Position numbers and translations under genes: made by a program | Part shown: positions 17,146-24,668 of the stretch, piece by piece | Position numbering within the stretch: the first letter of the stretch is position 1 | Layout: each line of letters opens with the position of its first letter | The notes under the pieces: generated by a model | What the model was told of the DNA's origin: nothing | Seen by the model: only the letters and a program-made list of their open reading frames with translations | Databases searched by the model: none | Assembly (NCBI RefSeq): GCF_000718015.1 | Contig: NZ_JODY01000034.1 | Location: forward strand, 1 to 64,000 | DNA length: 64,000 nucleotides | Source: Streptomyces catenulae | GTDB taxonomy: Bacteria; Actinomycetota; Actinomycetes; Streptomycetales; Streptomycetaceae | Direction of reading: 5' to 3'

Positions 17146-17187
17146 GAAGGCCGCCCCCGCTCCCGATACGGAGCGGGGGCGGCCTTC
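17146..17187 (+). terminator. Terminator of murA
   Basis: A perfect 18-bp stem (17146-17163 with 17170-17187) with a 6-nt loop lies 20 bp past the murA stop. Confidence 0.9.
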
Positions 17188-17280
17188 CGCCGTATCCGGC
17201 CCGTGTCCGCCCCGCTGGCGGCGCCCGGCGGCCGTCCCGTCCCCTTTTGCCCGGAGCCGCCCGTCCGGTCCGCAGCGCGG

Positions 17281-17310
17281 CGTTCACGGGCGTTCACGGG
17301 CGCGTACGGG
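17281..17310. repeat. Three 10-bp units between convergent murA and hupA
   Basis: CGttcACGGG occurs twice, followed directly by CGcgtACGGG, a 10-bp period. The surrounding gap 17127-17444 otherwise holds only the two terminators. Confidence 0.6.
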
Positions 17311-17390
17311 CGCCTGCGACCGCCCCGCGCACCCCGGGGAGCGCGCGCCGGGCGGGAACGCGCCCCGGGCGGCCACCTGCGGGTACGACG

Positions 17391-17426
17391 AAGGGCGGCC
17401 ACCCCGGGGAGGGGGCGGCCGCCCTT
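17391..17426 (-). terminator. Terminator of hupA
   Basis: Arms aagggcggcc (17391-17400) and ggccgccctt (17417-17426) pair perfectly 18 bp past the hupA stop. Confidence 0.75.
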
Positions 17427-17444
17427 GAGGCCGTGCTGAGGGGC

Positions 17445-17726
17445 TTACTTGCCCTTGGCGGCTTCCTTGAGCTTGGAGCCCGCGGAGACCTTCACGCTGT
17501 AGCCGGCGGCGATCTGGATCGGCTCGCCGGTCTGCGGGTTACGAGCGGTGCGAGCGGCACGGTGGGTGCGCTCGAAGGTCAGGAAGCCGGGGATGGTGAC
17601 CTTCTCGTCGCCCTTGGCGACGACCTCACCGACGGTCTCGGCGAGAGCGGCCAGAACGGCGTCGGCGTCCTTGCGGGTCACCTCGGCACGATCGGCCAGA
17701 GCGGCCACCAGCTCACTGCGGTTCAT
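17445..17726 (-). CDS. hupA: HU-family nucleoid protein
   Basis: This 93-aa protein is a classic short HU. It starts MNRSELVAALADRAEVTRKDA, has the GFLTFERTHRAARTARNPQTGEP arm that wraps the DNA minor groove, and ends with a Lys-rich tip. It bends and compacts the chromosome as a dimer. The start has gggag upstream. Length and lack of a Lys/Ala-rich tail distinguish it from the sporulation-associated long form HupS. In streptomycetes I know, hupA sits beside murA as here. Confidence 0.95.
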   Translation of the reverse strand: MNRSELVAALADRAEVTRKDADAVLAALAETVGEVVAKGDEKVTIPGFLTFERTHRAARTARNPQTGEPIQIAAGYSVKVSAGSKLKEAAKGK

Positions 17727-18075
17727 TTTTGTACTCCCGTGTTCTTCTTGCCAATGGGCGTGCCCTGCGGCCGAGCCGCAATATCAGGCACAGCGAAGCC
17801 GATGCTGCCAGGGCCCTCGGACAGTCCCCGGACCCGGGTCTGCTGCCAGACCCTCGCGCCCGGTTACGCATCCTGCCCCCACCTGCGGCGGTAAAGCCAA
17901 TCCGGCACCCTGGCGGGTCACACGGAAAGCGTCAGCGCCACGCTCGGCGTGACGTTCCGCACCCGTAACCGCTCGGAGCGCCACGCGGGGTGGCCGGCCG
18001 ATTGCCGTCCGCCACCCTAGGGGCCGCCCGGCGTGGCCCGTCCGCGACGCGCCGTGCCGAGGGCCCCGTGGGGCG
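17727..18075 (-). promoter_or_regulatory. hupA upstream region with hairpins
   Basis: This 349-bp non-coding gap lies between malic enzyme and hupA, both leftward. It contains a perfect 7-bp hairpin (17836-17842 with 17847-17853) and an imperfect one around 17928-17952. One may terminate the malic-enzyme transcript and the other may lie in the hupA leader. I see no convincing short gene. Confidence 0.35.
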
Positions 18076-19509
18076 TCAGAGCGCCGTGGCGGCCGTCACA
18101 GCCGCGTCCCCGGCCTTCGCCGCGTCCTTCACCGCACCGGCCACGGCACCCGCGACCTTGTCGTTGAAGACGCTGGGGATGATGTAGTTCGGGTTGACCT
18201 CGTCCTCCAGGACGACATCGGCGAGGGCGCGCGCCGCGGCCAGCATCATCTCGGTGTTGACCGTACGGGACTGGGCGTCCAGCAGACCGCGGAAGACGCC
18301 CGGGAAGACCAGCACGTTGTTGATCTGGTTGGGGAAGTCCGAGCGGCCGGTGGCCACGACGGCGGCGGTCTGCCGGGCGACGGCCGGGTCGACCTCCGGG
18401 TCGGGGTTGGCCAGCGCGAAGACGATCGCACCGTCGGCCATCTTCGCGACGTCGTCGCCGTCCAGGACGTTCGGGGCGGAGACGCCGATGAAGACGTCCG
18501 CGCCGACGACGGCGTCCTTGAGGGTGCCGGTGACGCCGTCCGGGTTGGTGTTGTCGGCGATCCAGCGCAGCGGGGAGTCCGGGTCGGCGGAGACCAGGTC
18601 CTCGCGGCCCGCGTCGACGACGCCGTGGATGTCGGCGACGACGGCGTGCTTGACCCCGGCGGCGATCAGCAGCTTGAGGATGGCCGTACCGGCGGCACCG
18701 GCGCCGGACATGACGACGCGGACGTCCTCGATGTTCTTGCCGACCACGCGCAGCGCGTTGGTCAGGGCGGCGAGGACGACGATGGCGGTGCCGTGCTGGT
18801 CGTCGTGGAAGACCGGGATGTCCAGGGCCTCGCGCAGCCGGGCCTCGATCTCGAAGCAGCGGGGCGCCGAGATGTCCTCCAGGTTGATGCCCGCGAAGCC
18901 CGGCGCGATGGCCTTGACGATCTCCACGATGGCGTCGGAGTCCTGGGTGTCCAGGCAGATCGGCCAGGCGTCGATCCCGGCGAACCGCTTGAACAGGGCC
19001 GCCTTGCCCTCCATGACCGGCAGCGCGGCCTTGGGGCCGATGTTGCCGAGGCCGAGGACGGCGGAGCCGTCGGTGACCACCGCGACGCTGTTGCGCTTGA
19101 TGGTCAGGCGGCGGGCGTCCTCGGGGTTGTCCGCGATGGCCTGGCAGACGCGGGCGACGCCGGGCGTGTAGACCATGGAGAGGTCGTCACGGTTGCGGAT
19201 GGGGTGCTTCGACGACATCTCGATCTTGCCGCCGAGGTGCATCAGGAACGTACGGTCGGAGACCTTGCCGAGCGAGACGCCCTCGATGCCGCGCAGCTTC
19301 TGGACGATCTCGTCCGCGTGCGCGGTGGACGTCGCGGCGATGGTGACGTCGATCCGGAGTTTTTCGTGGCCGGAGGCGGTCACGTCGAGGCCGGTGACCG
19401 ACCCGCCGGAGGACTCCACGGCCGTGGTGAGCTGGCTGACGGCGGTGCCGCTCGCGGGAACTTCCAGTCGCACCGTCATCGAATACGAGACGCTAGGCGC
19501 CGTTGCCAT
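18076..19509 (-). CDS. NAD(P)-dependent malic enzyme with N-terminal ACT domain
   Basis: This 477-aa protein decarboxylates L-malate to pyruvate. Residues about 8-85 form an ACT-type regulatory domain. The malic N domain follows (YTPGVARVCQAIADNPEDA; NLEDISAPRCFEIE with metal ligands; HDDQHGTAIVVLAAL), then a Rossmann domain (GAGAAGTAILKLLIAAG; ANPDPEV). The neighbourhood matches the S. coelicolor enzyme reported to prefer NAD (SCO2951), so NAD use is likely but not proven here. Its 440-bp upstream region contains a nine-codon ORF abutting a strong hairpin, suggesting attenuation control. Confidence 0.92.
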   Translation of the reverse strand: MATAPSVSYSMTVRLEVPASGTAVSQLTTAVESSGGSVTGLDVTASGHEKLRIDVTIAATSTAHADEIVQKLRGIEGVSLGKVSDRTFLMHLGGKIEMSSKHPIRNRDDLSMVYTPGVARVCQAIADNPEDARRLTIKRNSVAVVTDGSAVLGLGNIGPKAALPVMEGKAALFKRFAGIDAWPICLDTQDSDAIVEIVKAIAPGFAGINLEDISAPRCFEIEARLREALDIPVFHDDQHGTAIVVLAALTNALRVVGKNIEDVRVVMSGAGAAGTAILKLLIAAGVKHAVVADIHGVVDAGREDLVSADPDSPLRWIADNTNPDGVTGTLKDAVVGADVFIGVSAPNVLDGDDVAKMADGAIVFALANPDPEVDPAVARQTAAVVATGRSDFPNQINNVLVFPGVFRGLLDAQSRTVNTEMMLAAARALADVVLEDEVNPNYIIPSVFNDKVAGAVAGAVKDAAKAGDAAVTAATAL

Positions 19510-19732
19510 GGCCGACTTCCTCTGCTTTCCCTTGTTTCCCTATGCGCTGTCCCAGGAGCTCGGATGCCCTGCGCATCGTCCGATCGTCCCACCTACCAGC
19601 CGGTACACGGTAACCAGCCCCGCTTTACGGAAAGACTCTTCCACCATACGAGAGAGCCCGGGCAGGCGGAAGCCCCGCCGGGCGGTCTCCGGGCGGGGCG
19701 TATGTCACCCACCGGAGCGCCCGGGAACGGCA

Positions 19733-19764
19733 ACGGGCGCCCCTCCCGGAGGAGGAGCGCCCGT
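19733..19764 (-). terminator. Hairpin directly after a tiny ORF (candidate attenuator)
   Basis: A 14-bp stem with one mismatch (19733-19746 with 19751-19764) has a 4-nt loop. On the minus transcript it begins at the stop codon of a nine-codon ORF and lies 224 nt before malic enzyme. It is too far from the HelD stop (about 190 nt) to be an obvious terminator for that gene. Confidence 0.6.
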
Positions 19765-19793
19765 CACTGCGGTCTGAGACACCGGCCCGCCAT
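19764..19793 (-). CDS. Candidate leader peptide MAGRCLRPQ
   Basis: An ATG with gagg five nucleotides upstream opens a nine-codon frame encoding MAGRCLRPQ. Its TGA touches the first base of the attenuator-like hairpin. A ribosome at the last codons would cover the hairpin's ascending arm. Tiny size means chance cannot be excluded, but SD, spacing and hairpin abutment together are suggestive. A second small hairpin (gtcgct-cgt-agcgac, 19813-19827) lies just upstream in the same leader. Confidence 0.45.
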   Translation of the reverse strand: MAGRCLRPQ

Positions 19794-19929
19794 GCTCGCC
19801 TCGCGGCAAGTGGTCGCTCGTAGCGACGATGGTTGGGCCCGGGGGCTTGGATCGAGCCGGTGCCACGGACAAGGCTAACAAACCCTCCCCGGATGCGAAT
19901 CCCGTGGCCCGCCACCTTTTTCCGGCACG

Positions 19930-19946
19930 GCCCGGACCACCCGGGC
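19930..19946 (-). terminator. Weak hairpin just after the HelD stop
   Basis: gcccgg (19930-19935) and ccgggc (19941-19946) form a 6-bp stem with a 5-nt loop immediately downstream of the helicase stop codon. Confidence 0.35.
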
Positions 19947-19951
19947 GGCCC

Positions 19952-22438
19952 TCAGTCGCGCAGCAGGTCGGGGACCCCGTCGGCGTCCGGCTCGTCGCGG
20001 TCGCCGGAGAGGACCGTCAGCTGCTGGGTGGCGCGGGTCAGCGCGACGTAGAGCACCCGCAGCCCGGCCGGGGACTCGTCGGCGATCTCGGCGGGCGCCA
20101 CCACCAGCGCCGCGTCGTACTCCAGCCCCTTCGCCTCCAGGGAGCCGAGGGCGACGACGCGGTCGCCGAGCGGGGCCAGCCAGGCGCGGGCCTGCTCGCG
20201 GCGGGCCATCGCCACGACCACGCCGACGGTGCCGTCCACCTCGGCCAGCAGCCGCCGGGCCTCCTCGACGGTGGCGGCGGCCAGCGCCGTGTCCACCGCC
20301 GCGGCGCCCCGCCCCGCCAAGGACGCCACCGCGAACCGCGGCCGCAGCCCCGTCGAGCGGACCGCGTCCGGGGCGGCCGTCCCGGGCATCGCCAGGGCCA
20401 GGACCTTGGCGGACAGTTCGGCGATCTCGGCCGGGTTGCGGTAGTTGACGGTGAGCTGGAAGCGGCGGCGCGGGCGGGTGCCCAGCGCCTCGTCGCGCGC
20501 CTCGGCGGCCTCGTCCGGGTCGGACCAGGACGACTGGGCCGGATCGCCGACGACCGTCCAGGTGGCGTGGCGACCGCGGCGGCCGACCATCCGCCACTGC
20601 ATCGGCGTGAGGTCCTGCGCCTCGTCGACGATCACATGGGCATAGTCGGTGCGCTCCTCCTCCAGCCGCTCGCGGCGGCTGCGGCCCGAAGGGCTCCGGT
20701 CGGCGGCCGTGGTCAGCTCGTCCAGACCGGTGAGCTGGTCGAGCGGGTCGGCCTCGCGGGGGCGGGCCGGACGGGCCGGGGCGCCGAGGATCAGCTGGAG
20801 TTCGTCGAGGAGCGCCACGTCGTGGACGGAGAGCGGACCGTGGCCGCGGGCGTCGAGGCGGCCCAGGGAACGGGCCAGCTTGCGGACCTCGCGCGGGTTG
20901 AGGACGCGTCTCGCCCAGCGGCCGAGGGTGCGTTCGTCGGCCATCGCGGCGAGCACCCCGCGCGGCGTCAGCTCCGGCCACCAGGCGTCCAGGAACTCCT
21001 GGAAGACCGGCTCGGTGCTGACGTCCTCGTCGAAGCCCTGGCGGGCCTCGGCGGCCAGCTCGGGGTCGTGGTAGCGGCGACCGGCGCCGGACCTCGCCCA
21101 CAGGGCGTCCAGCAGGAGCCGCCGGGCGCGCGGGCGGAGCAGATTGACGGGCGCGGTGCCGCCGAGGGCGGTACGGCGGATACGGCCCAGGTCGGCGGCG
21201 TCCAGCTCGATCCGGCCGCCGAAGGCCACCACCCGGAGCCGGTCCGGCGGCGCGGCCGGTGCCTGCGGCGCGTCGGCCTCCTCGTCCGGGAAGGAGAGCT
21301 GGGTGTCCCGCTCCGGGGCCGCGGGGGCGACCGCGTCCAGGGCGCCGCGGGCCGCCTTGCGCAGCAGCTTCTGCATCCGGGCGGAACCCTTGATCCGGGC
21401 CACGTCCGGCGGGTCGTAAGCAGTCGCCTCCGCGCCGTCCACGAGGGAGCCGAGCGCGCGGATCGCGACCTGGCCCTCCTCGCCCAGGGACGGCAGGACG
21501 CCCTCGGTGTAGGCGACCAGCAGCGGGGTGGGCGAGACGATGAGGATGCCGCCCGCGTAGCGGCGGCGGTCCTGGTAGAGGAGGTAGGCGGCGCGGTGCA
21601 GGGCGACGGCGGTCTTGCCGGTGCCGGGGCCGCCCTCGACCTCGGTGACGGACGCGGCGGGCGCCCGGACGACCAGGTCCTGTTCGGCCTGGATGGAGGC
21701 GACGATGTCGCGCATGGTGTGGCTGCGGGCCCGGCCCAGCGCGGCCATCAGGGCGCCGTCGCCGATGACGGCCAGCTCCTCGCCGTCGAGGGCGGCGGTG
21801 ACGTCGGGGCGCATCAGGTCGTCCTCCACGCCGAGGACCCGGCGGCCCTTGGAGCGGATGACGCGGCGGCGGACGACGCGGCCGGGCGCGACGGGCGTGG
21901 CCCGGTAGAAGGGGGCGGCGGCCGGGGCGCGCCAGTCGATGACCAGCGGGGAGTAGTCCGCGTCGAGGACGCCGAGGCGGCCGATGTGCAGCGTCTCGGC
22001 GATGGCGGCGCGGCCGTTGGTGACGGCGCCGTCGGCGGGCTCGACGGAGGTGAACGCGCCGTCCGGGCCCTTCTTGCCGTCCTTGCCGGGCAGCAGGTCG
22101 ATCCGGCCGAAGAGGAAGTCCTCGTACTCGGAGTTGAGCCGGTTGAGGTGGACACCGGCCTGGAAGACCTGGGCGTCCCGCTCGGCGAACGCGCCGGGCG
22201 TGCCGACCTGGCCGCGCTTGGCGGCGTCGTCCATGAGGAACTCCGCCTCGTGGATCTTCTCCTCCAGGCGCCGGTAGACCCGGTCGAGGTGCGTCTGCTC
22301 CGCGGCGATCTCGCGCTCACGGAGCCCGGCGGGCGCGGCGGCGGAGCCGGAGTCCGCGGCGGGCTCCGGGGCGACGGCGTCCGAAGAAGTGTGCTCCGGT
22401 GTGTGATCCGGTGCGTGCGTGGCGTTCTGCGCGGCCAC
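19952..22438 (-). CDS. HelD/HelR-family UvrD-like helicase, RNA polymerase recycling factor
   Basis: This 828-aa protein has an N-terminal charged coiled-coil arm (about 38-70), a helicase 1A domain with Walker A GGPGTGKT (about 255-275), a central insertion, then the DEAQDLTPMQWRM Walker B, VGDPAQSSW, and C-terminal motifs SLEAKGLEYDAALVV and YVALTRATQQL. This layout is that of HelD proteins, which insert into the RNA polymerase channels and release stalled polymerase rather than unwinding DNA. Some actinobacterial members protect polymerase from rifamycins. I found no upstream inverted repeat that I recognise as the rifamycin-associated element. The ATG at 22438 opens a 35-residue disordered lead. 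Confidence 0.88.
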   Translation of the reverse strand: MAAQNATHAPDHTPEHTSSDAVAPEPAADSGSAAAPAGLREREIAAEQTHLDRVYRRLEEKIHEAEFLMDDAAKRGQVGTPGAFAERDAQVFQAGVHLNRLNSEYEDFLFGRIDLLPGKDGKKGPDGAFTSVEPADGAVTNGRAAIAETLHIGRLGVLDADYSPLVIDWRAPAAAPFYRATPVAPGRVVRRRVIRSKGRRVLGVEDDLMRPDVTAALDGEELAVIGDGALMAALGRARSHTMRDIVASIQAEQDLVVRAPAASVTEVEGGPGTGKTAVALHRAAYLLYQDRRRYAGGILIVSPTPLLVAYTEGVLPSLGEEGQVAIRALGSLVDGAEATAYDPPDVARIKGSARMQKLLRKAARGALDAVAPAAPERDTQLSFPDEEADAPQAPAAPPDRLRVVAFGGRIELDAADLGRIRRTALGGTAPVNLLRPRARRLLLDALWARSGAGRRYHDPELAAEARQGFDEDVSTEPVFQEFLDAWWPELTPRGVLAAMADERTLGRWARRVLNPREVRKLARSLGRLDARGHGPLSVHDVALLDELQLILGAPARPARPREADPLDQLTGLDELTTAADRSPSGRSRRERLEEERTDYAHVIVDEAQDLTPMQWRMVGRRGRHATWTVVGDPAQSSWSDPDEAAEARDEALGTRPRRRFQLTVNYRNPAEIAELSAKVLALAMPGTAAPDAVRSTGLRPRFAVASLAGRGAAAVDTALAAATVEEARRLLAEVDGTVGVVVAMARREQARAWLAPLGDRVVALGSLEAKGLEYDAALVVAPAEIADESPAGLRVLYVALTRATQQLTVLSGDRDEPDADGVPDLLRD

Positions 22439-22623
22439 CCAGGCCCCCTTCTGGTGTGCGTAGGGCAGCCGTCAACCGTACGCGACCCGGGCACCGTACG
22501 CATCCGATCCTCCGCGCGGCGGGGCGGGGAAGGGCTGGTCGGAAGGGTCGGCGGCCGTTGGGGTGAGGGCCCGGGGCGGCGTTCGCCCGGGGGCGGCGGG
22601 GGCCGGGGTCCGGCCCGGGGCGG

Positions 22624-23352
22624 TCAGGTGTGCGGGGCGCGGCCGGGCCGCCGGTCCCCGGGCGCCGGGGCGGGGGCGGAGGTCCGGGGCGCGCCCGGCA
22701 CCGGCCCCGGCGGCCCGGGCGCGCGGGGCTCCGGCGGCGCCCCCTCGGGCCCCGCCGCCGCGGTCGCCGCGCCGTCCCGGTCCGCGGCGGCGCGCTTGCG
22801 GTGGCGGGCGACCCGTTCGCGGTTGCCGCAGACGCCGCTGGAGCACCAGCGGCGGCGACGGCCGCGGGAGGTGTCCAGGAAGAGGAGGCGGCAGTGGGCG
22901 CCCTCGCAGCGGCGGAGCCGGTCGCGGGTGGCGCGGTCGGTGAGGAGGGCGACGGCGTCGCGGGCGACGGCGGCGAGCAGCGCCGCGCGGTCGGGCGGGC
23001 GGGCGAGCCGCGGGGCGAGGGCGCCGTCCGGGCCGCGTACCGCCTCGACGGCGGGTGGACCGGCGGCCGCGGCGGTGGCGTTGAGCAGGTCCAGATCGAT
23101 CACGGCCTCGCCGCCGGTGAGTTCGGCGTGCAGCACCCGCCGCACCACCTCGCGCAGTCCGCGGAAGCGCGCCACCCAGCGGCCGTTGACCCCGTCCAGC
23201 GCGGTGTCCGGTGGCACCGCCCCGGAGCCGGTCAGCCAGCGTCTCAACTGGTCCGGGCCGGTGAGGAGTTCGCCCGCCTGACCGGAGGTGGCCAGCAGGT
23301 CCAGGCAGATCCGCCCGCAGTCGAACCGCAGGCCCTCGTCAGGCGCCGCCAT
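22624..23352 (-). CDS. CGNR zinc-finger (ABATE-domain) regulator
   Basis: This 242-aa protein has an ABATE domain (about 8-120) followed by a CGNR zinc finger: CEGAHC near residue 150 and WCSSGVCGNRERVARHRKR. These proteins are presumed stress or metabolite-responsive transcription regulators. The ~50-residue Pro/Ala-rich tail is disordered. The ATG at 23352 is supported by aaggag 11 nt upstream. It is divergent from a methyltransferase, with a TATAC/GTATA inverted repeat between them that may be its operator. Confidence 0.82.
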   Translation of the reverse strand: MAAPDEGLRFDCGRICLDLLATSGQAGELLTGPDQLRRWLTGSGAVPPDTALDGVNGRWVARFRGLREVVRRVLHAELTGGEAVIDLDLLNATAAAAGPPAVEAVRGPDGALAPRLARPPDRAALLAAVARDAVALLTDRATRDRLRRCEGAHCRLLFLDTSRGRRRRWCSSGVCGNRERVARHRKRAAADRDGAATAAAGPEGAPPEPRAPGPPGPVPGAPRTSAPAPAPGDRRPGRAPHT

Positions 23353-23545
23353 GCTCCTGATCACTCCTTCGGAATCGAGGATGCGACACCAGAGTGCCCG
23401 CCGCGACGGGCCGCCGTCACCTCCCGCGCCCGCACGGCCGGCCCCCCGCGCCACGGCCCCGCCCCTCCCCCGCGCCGCCCAACGGACCCGGCACACCGGA
23501 CCGTTGGCACCGCCACGCACCACCCGTCGCCACACCCGACCGATC

Positions 23546-23562
23546 TATACATTCCGCGTATA
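23546..23562. promoter_or_regulatory. Candidate operator between CGNR and methyltransferase genes
   Basis: TATAC-N7-GTATA is a perfect inverted repeat in the only A+T-rich patch of the 326-bp divergent gap, followed by a third half-site-like gtgtacag. The region also must hold both promoters. Confidence 0.5.
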
Positions 23563-23678
23563 CAGCTGGTGTACAGTCCGGCCGTGGCGCCGCGGAAGGC
23601 CCCTGCCTCCGCCCGGCCCGGTACGCCGTGCCGCTCACCGGCGCCGGGCCCGCCCGCACCCGAAGGACGAAGGTCACC

Positions 23679-24455
23679 ATGTCGCGCACCACCTTGCACA
23701 CCAACCGGTCGAGCCTGTCCCACAAGGTCGGCTACGCGGTCCGCAACCCGGCGAAGATCGCCCCGTACGTCCGGCGCACCGCGCGCGACACCTGGCTGCG
23801 GCTGCGCCACCCCGGCCATGTCGCCTACTACCGCGCCGTGATGGCCTCCGACGCGGGCCGCAACCCCGAGGCGGCGGTGGGCAGCCAGACCCACGAGCGC
23901 TGGCTGGCGCTGGGGCAGATGCAGTTCGACTACCTCGTCGAGCACGGACTGAAGCCGGACCTCCGGATGCTCGACATAGGCTGCGGCAACCTCCGGGCCG
24001 GCTGGCGTTTCATCGCCCACCTCGACCCGGGCCACTACTACGGCATCGACATCTCGCCGGACATCCTGATCTCCGCGAAGCGGACCCTGACCACCTACGA
24101 ACTCCAGGACAAGCTGCCGCATCTGACGATCACCCAGGACCTGAAGCTGGACTTCCTGCCGTCCGGCCACTTCGACATCGTCCACGCGCACAGCGTCTTC
24201 TCCCACTCGCCGCTCCCCGTCATCGACGAGTGCTTCGCACACGTCGGCCGGGTGCTGGCGCCCGGCGGCTTCTTCGACTTCACCTTCGACCGCACCGAGG
24301 GCACCGAACACCAGGTGCTGCGCGAGGACTTCTACTACCGCACCGAGACCCTGATCCGCCTCGCCGAGAAGCACGGCCTGCGGGCCCGCTTCATGGACGA
24401 CTGGGAGACCCGCAAGCACGGCCAGTCCAAGATCCGGGTGACGAACCCGGAGTGA
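23679..24455 (+). CDS. Class I SAM-dependent methyltransferase
   Basis: This 258-aa protein has SAM motif I MLDIGCGNLRAGWRFI (about 98-113), an acidic residue ending the second strand (YYGIDIS) and a motif IV-like HFDIVHAHSVFSH, typical of Methyltransf_25-type enzymes. The acceptor is unknown; a ~95-residue N-terminal basic and aromatic region may bind substrate. The ATG at 23679 follows gaagg twice. The end of the gene has been copied: a second version of its last codons follows the stop. Confidence 0.85.
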   Translation: MSRTTLHTNRSSLSHKVGYAVRNPAKIAPYVRRTARDTWLRLRHPGHVAYYRAVMASDAGRNPEAAVGSQTHERWLALGQMQFDYLVEHGLKPDLRMLDIGCGNLRAGWRFIAHLDPGHYYGIDISPDILISAKRTLTTYELQDKLPHLTITQDLKLDFLPSGHFDIVHAHSVFSHSPLPVIDECFAHVGRVLAPGGFFDFTFDRTEGTEHQVLREDFYYRTETLIRLAEKHGLRARFMDDWETRKHGQSKIRVTNPE

Positions 24456-24483
24456 CGCCCCCAGGGTGACGAACCCGGGGTGA
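24436..24483 (+). repeat. Duplicated gene tail of the methyltransferase
   Basis: The last codons and stop (24436-24455) recur with one mismatch at 24464-24483, a 28-bp offset. Both copies would end the frame with a TGA. Confidence 0.85.
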
Positions 24484-24510
24484 GACGGCGCGGGTCCGCG
24501 CCGGGGCCTC

Positions 24511-24649
24511 CCCTTACGGGTGGCGGGCCCCGCCCGTAAGGGACACCTCCCATCCCTTACGGGCCGGGACCGCCATCCGAAAGGGACGTGCCCGATCCCT
24601 TACGGGCCGAGGGCCACACCCGTAAGGGACGCGCCCCACCCCTTACGGG
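24511..24649. repeat. 43-bp tandem repeat of alternating CCCTTACGGG decamers
   Basis: CCCTTACGGG at 24511, 24554, 24597 and 24640 alternates with its inverse CCCGTAAGGG at 24533 and 24619 and a degenerate copy at 24576. Spacing is 22, 21, 22, 21, 22, 21 bp, about two helical turns, giving a 43-bp unit present 3.5 times. The array fills the gap between the convergent methyltransferase and nnaR genes. Each forward/inverse pair can form a 10-bp hairpin with a 12-nt loop, so it may act as a bidirectional terminator or as a protein-binding array. Confidence 0.9.
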
Positions 24650-24668
24650 CCCGGCCCGGCCACCGTCC

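Noticed and set aside
22439..22623. Rifamycin-associated element upstream of the HelD gene
   Set aside because: I looked for a long perfect inverted repeat in this gap; it has only scattered GC-rich short complementarities, so rifamycin induction is not supported.
19829..23281. Very long plus-strand open frame opposite the HelD helicase and CGNR genes
   Set aside because: It is antisense to clearly conserved genes, is low-complexity Gly/Arg/Val-rich, and reflects the high G+C codon pattern of the other strand.
24511..24649. Possible CRISPR array
   Set aside because: Units are only 10 bp, alternate in orientation and are separated by 11-12 bp GC-rich linkers; no cas genes are near.
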